From assembly GCA_023252115.1 (NCBI GenBank), contig JAHEXM010000029.1, positions 1 to 10,710 of the forward strand: DNA of 10,710 nucleotides, in the 5' to 3' direction. The number at the start of each line of letters is the position of its first letter. The first letter of the stretch is position 1. Source of the stretch: Micrococcales bacterium (GTDB taxonomy: Bacteria > Actinomycetota > Actinomycetes > S36-B12 > UBA10799). The translations under genes and the position numbers were made by a program. A model generated the notes under the pieces. That model worked only from the letters and a program-made list of their open reading frames with translations, did no database searches and was not told where the DNA came from. This document shows, one piece after another, positions 5,991 to 10,710 of this stretch.

Positions 5991-7184
5991 ATGCGCTCAT
6001 CTCTGTTCCGATCACGCTTCGTGCTCGGTTCGATTTGCGCAACGATGATGTGCACGGCTGGACTCAACGGTGCTATCGCTTCAGGCGCCGAGGGCGCATC
6101 GGCTCAGGCGCCGAGTTCAAGCCTTGACAAGAAGCTGGCATCGACCAAAGACCAATTGGCTGCAGCCTCATTGGCAGTTACTCGCGCAAATGCGGCAGTC
6201 GATGCAGCAACGGCACAAATGCCCGCAGCGCAAGCCAAGGTGGATGCTGCTTTGGCCGCCTCTGCGGCGGCTGAACGTCAACAGGAAGTTGCAAAAGCCG
6301 CCGTGGCCGCGGCCCAGGCGGCGGTTGCCGCCCAGAAGCACCAGGTTGATCTTCAACAAGCTGAAATCGACAAGCTTGCGCTGCAGGTCGCCGGTCTTGC
6401 TCGTCAGTCCTACATCGGTGGCGGCGAGAACCAGGAGCTCGAAATCCTGCTGCAGTCACAAAACCCGAGTCAGTTCGCAACCCAGATGCAAGCAGTCCGC
6501 CGCACATCGCACGCGAATTCTGTTGCATACGATCAGATGACCGCTGCGAAACTTGTGCTGACTGAAAAACTCTCCGAGTTGCAGCGACTGAAAGATCTAG
6601 CCTCGCAGCAGCAGAGCGTGGCTGATTCAAAAGCGCAGGATGCGGAAAATGCAAAAAACTCGGCTGCTGCCGCCGAACAGTCGGTACGCGACTTGATCGC
6701 CTCACGGCAGTCGTCATTGGCTGCAGCCGCTGCAAATAAGTCCCAAATCGCCGCCGCATATCGAAAGTTGCTCGCCGAACAGCGCCGCATCGCTGGCGTC
6801 TCGGTAAATATCGGTACCCAGCGAAATGCCCAACAGGCAGTGAAGTGGGCGATGGACGAAATTGGTGCTGGGGGATACAGCAACCTGTGCCTGAAGTTCG
6901 TCGATGATGCCTATAACCCAACGGGTAGCCGGGTCGGTACAGCAATTGGTCAGTGGTATCGGGCAAAAGAGCATGGCTACGGGCATCCCAAGGATCGAAA
7001 TCCCCCTATCGGTGCGCAGATTTTCTATTGGACTGGTAACCCTGCCCGCCATATCGCGATCTATGTGGGAGACGGACTTGCGGTGAGCACCGATGCCGAC
7101 AATGGACGCGTCGGTCTGATCAAAATGACCGAACTTGACGGCTGGGGTGACTACGTCGGCTGGGCTTCGGCCTATTACGGCTAA
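5991..7184 (+). CDS. Secreted coiled-coil peptidoglycan hydrolase (RipA/PcsB-like, C-terminal Cys/His domain)
   Basis: The 397-residue product starts with a signal peptide (MRSSLFRSRF then a hydrophobic stretch to about residue 31, Ala-rich cleavage region to 40). Residues 43-140 and 177-266 are Ala/Gln/Lys/Glu-rich and should form two long coiled-coil helices, separated by SYIGGGENQELEILLQSQNP (140-159), the hinge pattern typical of PcsB/RipA-type hydrolases. The C-terminal domain (about 277-397) has GYSNLCLKFVDDAY with Cys300 and RHIAIYVGDG with His354, matching the Cys/His layout of NlpC/P60 and CHAP endopeptidases, followed by a Trp/Tyr-rich end. Such enzymes cut peptidoglycan cross-bridges or stem peptides during division, and the coiled coil often holds the active site closed. 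The ATG at 5991 has a weak TTAGG 9 nt upstream. Which of NlpC/P60 or CHAP fits better I cannot settle. Confidence 0.85.
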   Translation: MRSSLFRSRFVLGSICATMMCTAGLNGAIASGAEGASAQAPSSSLDKKLASTKDQLAAASLAVTRANAAVDAATAQMPAAQAKVDAALAASAAAERQQEVAKAAVAAAQAAVAAQKHQVDLQQAEIDKLALQVAGLARQSYIGGGENQELEILLQSQNPSQFATQMQAVRRTSHANSVAYDQMTAAKLVLTEKLSELQRLKDLASQQQSVADSKAQDAENAKNSAAAAEQSVRDLIASRQSSLAAAAANKSQIAAAYRKLLAEQRRIAGVSVNIGTQRNAQQAVKWAMDEIGAGGYSNLCLKFVDDAYNPTGSRVGTAIGQWYRAKEHGYGHPKDRNPPIGAQIFYWTGNPARHIAIYVGDGLAVSTDADNGRVGLIKMTELDGWGDYVGWASAYYG

Positions 7185-7196
7185 GTGCGTTACGGC

Positions 7197-9068
7197 TTAT
7201 TCAATCCTGGGAATTAAGTCCTCAACTGAATCGCCATATTGATCCAGGCGCTCGTTGAGTGTGATGGCAGCGCTGATCAAAGCTAGATGAGTGAATGCCT
7301 GTGGGAAATTCCCCAACTGTTCTCCAGTTGGCCCGATCTCTTCGGAGTACAAACCGAGATGGTTGGAGTAGGTGAGCATTTGTTCAAACACCAGACGCGC
7401 TTCGGCGACTCGGCCAGCTTGCGCAAGCGCATCCACGTACCAAAACGTACAGAGCGAAAATGTTCCTTCGTCACCTTCAAGGCCATCGGGTGTGGCCTCT
7501 GGGTTGTACCGAAAGACCAAGCTGTCGGAAACGATTTCGCGCTGCATCGCATCAAGCGTGGACAGCCAACGCGGATCTCGCGGTGAGATGAAACCAACGA
7601 GCGGCATCTTCAAAACCGAAGCGTCAAGGACATCAGTGTCGTAATGCTGGACGAACGCCCCAATCTTCTGGTTGTATCCGCGATCCATGATCTGCTCGTA
7701 GATCTCGTCCCGTGCCGTACGCCAAACCGGAATTGGTGCGGGGAAGCCTCGGTCGCGTGCGATGCGAATTGCCCGGTCGAATGCGACCCAGCACATCAGT
7801 CGGGAATAGACGAAGTCTTTCTGGCCCCCACGAGTTTCCCAAATGCCCTCGTCGGGTCGATCCCAGTTGTCGGCTAGCCAGTTGACAATCGACTTGAGGT
7901 CGAGCCACATGTCGTGTCCGATCATGCGGCCACGTGTCCCGACTTCGTAAATGGCGTCAATTGCTTCGCCATAGATGTCGAGCTGCAATTGATCGGCAGC
8001 GCCATTTCCAATGCGAACAGGCTGTGATCCTTCGTAGCCCTCCAAATGCCACAAGTCTTCTTCGACCAAGTCTGATGTGCCGTCAATTCGATACATCAGC
8101 TTCAGTGGTCCATTGCCCCCGGTAGCGTTGCGGTCTTGGTCTTGTACTCGTCGTGAAAGCCATTTGAGAAAGGCCACGGCTTCGTCGGTGTAGCCAAGTT
8201 GGGTGAGGGCAGTGAGCGAGAACGAAGCATCACGGACCCACGTAAAGCGGTAGTCCCAGTTGCGTTCGCCACCAAGCTGTTCAGGGAGGCCGGCAGTTGG
8301 TGCAGCAACCAGCGCTCCAGTTGGCGCATACGTCATGAGCTTGAGAGTCAGCGTTGAACGGTTGACTTCTTCGCGCCAGCGACCAACATAGTTGGAACGG
8401 GTGATCCACTCGCGCCAGTACTTGATCGTGCCTTCCAAGAGTTCGGTTACCCGCTTGGGAGACAGCGCGCCTGCAGTCGAACCCTTCGGTCCCGTGCACA
8501 AGATCACCCCAGAGACGTCGCCGTGCCGAAGGGTGAACTCTGTGTGCACGTCCCCGTTGGGGATTTGCTTTCCGTGCGAGTGGTCGATCTTGGCTGTGGT
8601 GTGAATGGAAAGTTCCGTGTCATCGGTGGTGATGAGTGCGTGATGGTCGGCTAGATCGGTGTGATGTTCTGCACGGCCATAGTCAAACCGTGGGGCGCAA
8701 GTCATCTTGAACTTAACCTCGCCACGCACTACGCGGGCAACACGCACGATGCGGTGAGTCTCGGATGCAACCGTTGGATGGTGAATCGGCATGAAGTCGA
8801 TAACTTCGCCGACACCCTCACTCGTGAGGAAACGGGTGATGAGAATTGCGGTGTCGGCGAGGTAGAGCTGCTTGACGACGGCGTTTTCGTCGGCCGCTGC
8901 TAGCCGGAAGTAGCCACCCTTTTCGGGATCAAGCAGCGAAGCAAAAATGCTGGGGGAATCGAAGCGCGGCGAACAGAACCAATCGATGGTGCCGTCGAGT
9001 CCCACAAGGGCTGAAGTCTGCAGGTCGCCAATAAGGCCGTGGTTAGCAATTGGGGGGAATTTCGACAT
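7197..9068 (-). CDS. Glycoside hydrolase family 15 protein (trehalase/glucoamylase type)
   Basis: The 623-residue cytosolic protein (no signal peptide) has full GH15 layout. The N-terminal beta domain begins with IANHGLIGDLQTSALVGLDG (7-26) and IDWFCSPRFDSPSIFA (28-43), typical of the bacterial GH15 family that includes mycobacterial trehalase. The alpha/alpha toroid carries RNWDYRFTWVRDASFSL (269-285), EEDLWHLEGYEGSQPVRIGN (336-355), DEGIWETRGG (406-415) with the probable acid Glu411, and LYSEEIGP...LGNFPQAFTHLAL (573-597) with the probable base in the Glu576/577 pair. It would invert alpha-glucosidic bonds in trehalose or maltodextrin; the sequence does not tell which, though the intracellular location and similarity favour trehalase. 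The ATG at 9068 has no Shine-Dalgarno sequence. The gene ends 12 nt from the convergent hydrolase gene. Confidence 0.93.
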   Translation of the reverse strand: MSKFPPIANHGLIGDLQTSALVGLDGTIDWFCSPRFDSPSIFASLLDPEKGGYFRLAAADENAVVKQLYLADTAILITRFLTSEGVGEVIDFMPIHHPTVASETHRIVRVARVVRGEVKFKMTCAPRFDYGRAEHHTDLADHHALITTDDTELSIHTTAKIDHSHGKQIPNGDVHTEFTLRHGDVSGVILCTGPKGSTAGALSPKRVTELLEGTIKYWREWITRSNYVGRWREEVNRSTLTLKLMTYAPTGALVAAPTAGLPEQLGGERNWDYRFTWVRDASFSLTALTQLGYTDEAVAFLKWLSRRVQDQDRNATGGNGPLKLMYRIDGTSDLVEEDLWHLEGYEGSQPVRIGNGAADQLQLDIYGEAIDAIYEVGTRGRMIGHDMWLDLKSIVNWLADNWDRPDEGIWETRGGQKDFVYSRLMCWVAFDRAIRIARDRGFPAPIPVWRTARDEIYEQIMDRGYNQKIGAFVQHYDTDVLDASVLKMPLVGFISPRDPRWLSTLDAMQREIVSDSLVFRYNPEATPDGLEGDEGTFSLCTFWYVDALAQAGRVAEARLVFEQMLTYSNHLGLYSEEIGPTGEQLGNFPQAFTHLALISAAITLNERLDQYGDSVEDLIPRIE

Positions 9069-9074
9069 GCCGCG

Positions 9075-9080
9075 AGCGTA
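9075..9080 (-). promoter_or_regulatory. Possible -10 element for a leaderless GH15 transcript
   Basis: On the minus strand this reads TACGCT, fitting the TANNNT -10 pattern of actinobacterial promoters, and it ends 6 nt before the ATG. That spacing would start transcription at the ATG, which would explain why no ribosome binding site is present. No -35 match is evident, so this is tentative. Confidence 0.3.
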
Positions 9081-9120
9081 CTGATCGAAACCTCGGGAAG
9101 TCGGGGCACGAACTCTTCCG

Positions 9121-9169
9121 GGCCATAGCGGCGCTGTCCGCGAAATTGACCAAGTCCTTCGCTATGGTC
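9121..9169. repeat. 10-bp inverted repeat with a 29-nt loop
   Basis: GGCCATAGCG at 9121-9130 pairs with CGCTATGGTC at 9160-9169 over ten positions, nine Watson-Crick and one G-U. The central eight bases are perfectly complementary. It lies upstream of both divergent genes and has no T-run, so it does not look like a terminator. It could be a pair of half-sites for a regulator or an RNA stem if transcription starts upstream. Confidence 0.4.
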
Positions 9170-9177
9170 GCAAAATG

Positions 9178-9194
9178 ACTCGTTCCGAACGAGT
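9178..9194. promoter_or_regulatory. Perfect 17-nt dyad, candidate operator
   Basis: ACTCGTTC-C-GAACGAGT has perfect 8-bp arms around one central base. Such a short centre disfavours an RNA hairpin and favours a dimeric regulator site. It lies 57 nt before the permease ATG and 109 nt from the GH15 ATG, in position to control either gene. No regulator gene is visible in the window. Confidence 0.5.
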
Positions 9195-9251
9195 GGCCCG
9201 TAGTTCCATGTTTTCCCGAAGCGGGGCGCCAAATGCGGCGGTGATTCGATA

Positions 9252-10710
9252 ATGAGCGACCAAATTCCAGGGGACCTCCCAGACCTCAAAGACACGGTTT
9301 TAGGCGAGACGCCGCAGTCATTTGCCGCGAAACGCACGATCAAAGTCTTTGGCGTATGGAGTTTGGCGATCTTTACGTTCAGTTTCCTTGCCAACGTCAA
9401 CACCACACCTCAGCTGGCAACGTTCGGCTTGGGCGCGATTTTCCTATTCGTCGCGGCCATCGTGCTTTTCTTGGGTCCCACAGCCATGGCTTCAGCCGAG
9501 ATGGGTGCTGGTTGGCCACGCACTGGCGGGATCTACGTCTGGACCAGATTGGCGTTTGGTGAAGCTGCCGGGTTCATGATCATTTGGCTTGAATGGGCGA
9601 ACTTCGTCGTTGCGTGGCCCGGGATCATGGGCACGATCACGTTGCAGGCCGCGTATGCGATCAATCCCGGACTGGATAACAACAAGGCTTTCTTAGTCTT
9701 TGTCGTGGTGGTCGTGACGTGGTGCGCAGCCGCATTTGCGCTTCGCGGCCTCAAGACAGCGACAATTTTTGCCTGGTATTCGGTCATCGCTGGGACCGTT
9801 ATTCCGGCTGCCTTGTTAGTCGGATTCGCTATTGCCTACCTAGTCCAGGGCAATGAACCGGCGATGGAAATCAGTACCGGAGCATTGGTTCCTGATTTCA
9901 GTTTCGCGAACGTTGCATTCATTTCTGGTGCGCTCTTGATGTTCTCGGGAATTGAGATTTCGGCAATTCACGCGGGCGATGTGCGCAACCCGTCCAAAAC
10001 AATTCCACGAGCGAATCTGATCGCCGTCGCACTGTGTTTCTTGCTGTTCGCGCCATTGACCCTTTCGATCGCAACCATCATTCCAAGCGACCAGATCAAT
10101 ATCGTGACGGGACTCGTGCAGTCCGCGGATGTCATCTTCAGCAAATTTGGTATGGCATGGCTGACACCAGTTTTCGCGTTTTTGATTGTGTCTGGCCTCA
10201 TCGCTGCGCTTGTTCAAATCATTAACGGTCCGTCCCGCGGTTTGCTGGTAGCCGGACGCGAGGGTGGAAACCTGCCGCCACTGATGCAGCGCGAAAACAA
10301 GAACAAGATGCCGATCGTCATCATCATCTTGCAAGCTGCAGTCAGTTCGGTTCTGGCAATGGGCTACTTCTTCTTGGGCTCAGTTCAAAACGCTTGGTTC
10401 ATGTTTGCCCTGATTCAGACGAACATGACTTTGATTTTGTACATCATGATGTTTTGTTCACTGATCCGTCTGCGCTACGCACGACCCGAAGCCGAACGGC
10501 CCTACAAGATTCCTGGCAAGTGGGTTGGGTTGTGGGCTGTCTCGGGCGTTGGTCTCATGGTGTGTTTCTTGGGAATTTTGATTTCATTCTTCCCAACCAA
10601 GGAAGCAGCCGGTATGCCCGTGATTGTCTACGTGCTCATCTTGTTGCTTGGGACCGCAGCTTTTGTAGCGATGCCGTTCGTGTTCTGGATTTTCCGCAAG
10701 CCGTCGTGGA
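9252..10710 (+). CDS. APC-superfamily amino acid permease, GadC/GGA type (3' end missing)
   Basis: The frame opens at ATG 9252, preceded by GGTGAT 6 nt upstream, and is still open at the window end after 486 codons, so it should be close to complete for a family of about 500 residues. The product is very hydrophobic with about twelve membrane segments. Matches to the glutamate/GABA antiporter branch of the APC superfamily are EMGAGWPRTGGIYVW (83-97), FSGIEISAIHAGDVRNPSKT (231-250) in and after the sixth segment, GPSRGLLVAGREGGNLPP (326-343) and RPYKIPGKW (416-424). These proteins exchange or import amino acids such as glutamate and GABA; the actual substrate cannot be read from this sequence. 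The 183-nt upstream region with a 17-nt dyad suggests its own regulated promoter. Confidence 0.9.
   Translation, partial: MSDQIPGDLPDLKDTVLGETPQSFAAKRTIKVFGVWSLAIFTFSFLANVNTTPQLATFGLGAIFLFVAAIVLFLGPTAMASAEMGAGWPRTGGIYVWTRLAFGEAAGFMIIWLEWANFVVAWPGIMGTITLQAAYAINPGLDNNKAFLVFVVVVVTWCAAAFALRGLKTATIFAWYSVIAGTVIPAALLVGFAIAYLVQGNEPAMEISTGALVPDFSFANVAFISGALLMFSGIEISAIHAGDVRNPSKTIPRANLIAVALCFLLFAPLTLSIATIIPSDQINIVTGLVQSADVIFSKFGMAWLTPVFAFLIVSGLIAALVQIINGPSRGLLVAGREGGNLPPLMQRENKNKMPIVIIILQAAVSSVLAMGYFFLGSVQNAWFMFALIQTNMTLILYIMMFCSLIRLRYARPEAERPYKIPGKWVGLWAVSGVGLMVCFLGILISFFPTKEAAGMPVIVYVLILLLGTAAFVAMPFVFWIFRKPSW

Larger units (their letters stand above)
9069..9251. promoter_or_regulatory. Divergent regulatory region between GH15 and permease genes
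   Basis: This 183-nt region separates two outward-facing genes, so it should hold both promoters. It contains two inverted repeats described separately (9121-9169 and 9178-9194). A TTGACC at 9146-9151 and CAAAAT at 9171-9176 could be a rightward promoter, but the 19-nt spacer is long. GGTGAT at 9240-9245, 6 nt before the permease ATG, fits the 16S anti-Shine-Dalgarno tail. No coding frame is supported here. Confidence 0.5.

Noticed and set aside
6050..6330. Repetitive GC-rich stretch resembling a short tandem repeat
   Set aside because: It comes from Ala-rich codons in the coiled-coil region; no fixed unit repeats.
6178..6966. 262-codon minus-strand frame within the secreted hydrolase gene
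   Set aside because: Its Arg/Gln/Pro-rich product is the antisense image of the Ala-rich coiled coil; the plus-strand frame has a signal peptide and catalytic motifs.
8900..9406. 168-codon minus-strand frame across the GH15/permease gap
   Set aside because: It runs through the start of both genes on the wrong frame and strand, with no ribosome binding site or domain pattern.
1..10710. Defence, phage, transposon or CRISPR system
   Set aside because: No transposase, integrase, nuclease, toxin-antitoxin pair, regularly spaced repeats or terminal inverted repeats were seen; every large frame belongs to a common housekeeping or envelope family.

Overview
The window looks like ordinary chromosome from a moderate-GC actinobacterium (roughly mid-50s % GC by eye). 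The reasons are frequent GTG starts, a DUF6191-like small protein, a RipA/PcsB-style secreted coiled-coil peptidoglycan hydrolase, a GH15 trehalase/glucoamylase-type enzyme, and an App1-type phosphatase with a DxDxT motif. I see no insertion sequence, integrase, phage gene, CRISPR array, tRNA or rRNA, and no base-composition break that would suggest a recent island.

Layout from left to right. (1) The 5' end of a secreted protein gene, running leftwards out of the window. (2) A rightward pair: a small DUF6191-like gene whose stop codon directly abuts the GTG start of a DinG-family iron-sulfur helicase gene. (3) A leftward pair: rpiA followed 30 nt later by a 35-codon gene for a very acidic, His-containing peptide with a strong Shine-Dalgarno sequence. 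(4) A rightward YihY/BrkB-family membrane protein gene whose 3' end overlaps, tail to tail, the leftward App1-family phosphatase gene. (5) A rightward gene for a secreted coiled-coil cell-wall hydrolase with a C-terminal Cys/His catalytic domain. (6) A leftward GH15 gene ending 12 nt from it. (7) A divergent regulatory region with two clear inverted repeats. (8) A rightward APC-superfamily (GadC/GGA-type) amino acid permease gene, cut off by the window end after 486 codons.

The genes do not form one pathway. Broad themes are DNA repair (helicase), central carbon metabolism (RpiA, GH15), envelope biology (two secreted proteins, the YihY-type protein, the App1-type phosphatase) and amino acid transport. 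Most transcription units are one or two genes in alternating directions.

I did not find a convincing undescribed multi-gene system. The items most worth a second look are the 35-aa acidic peptide behind rpiA, the perfect 17-nt dyad between the GH15 and permease genes, the DUF6191-like/helicase gene pair, and the split coiled-coil architecture of the secreted hydrolase.
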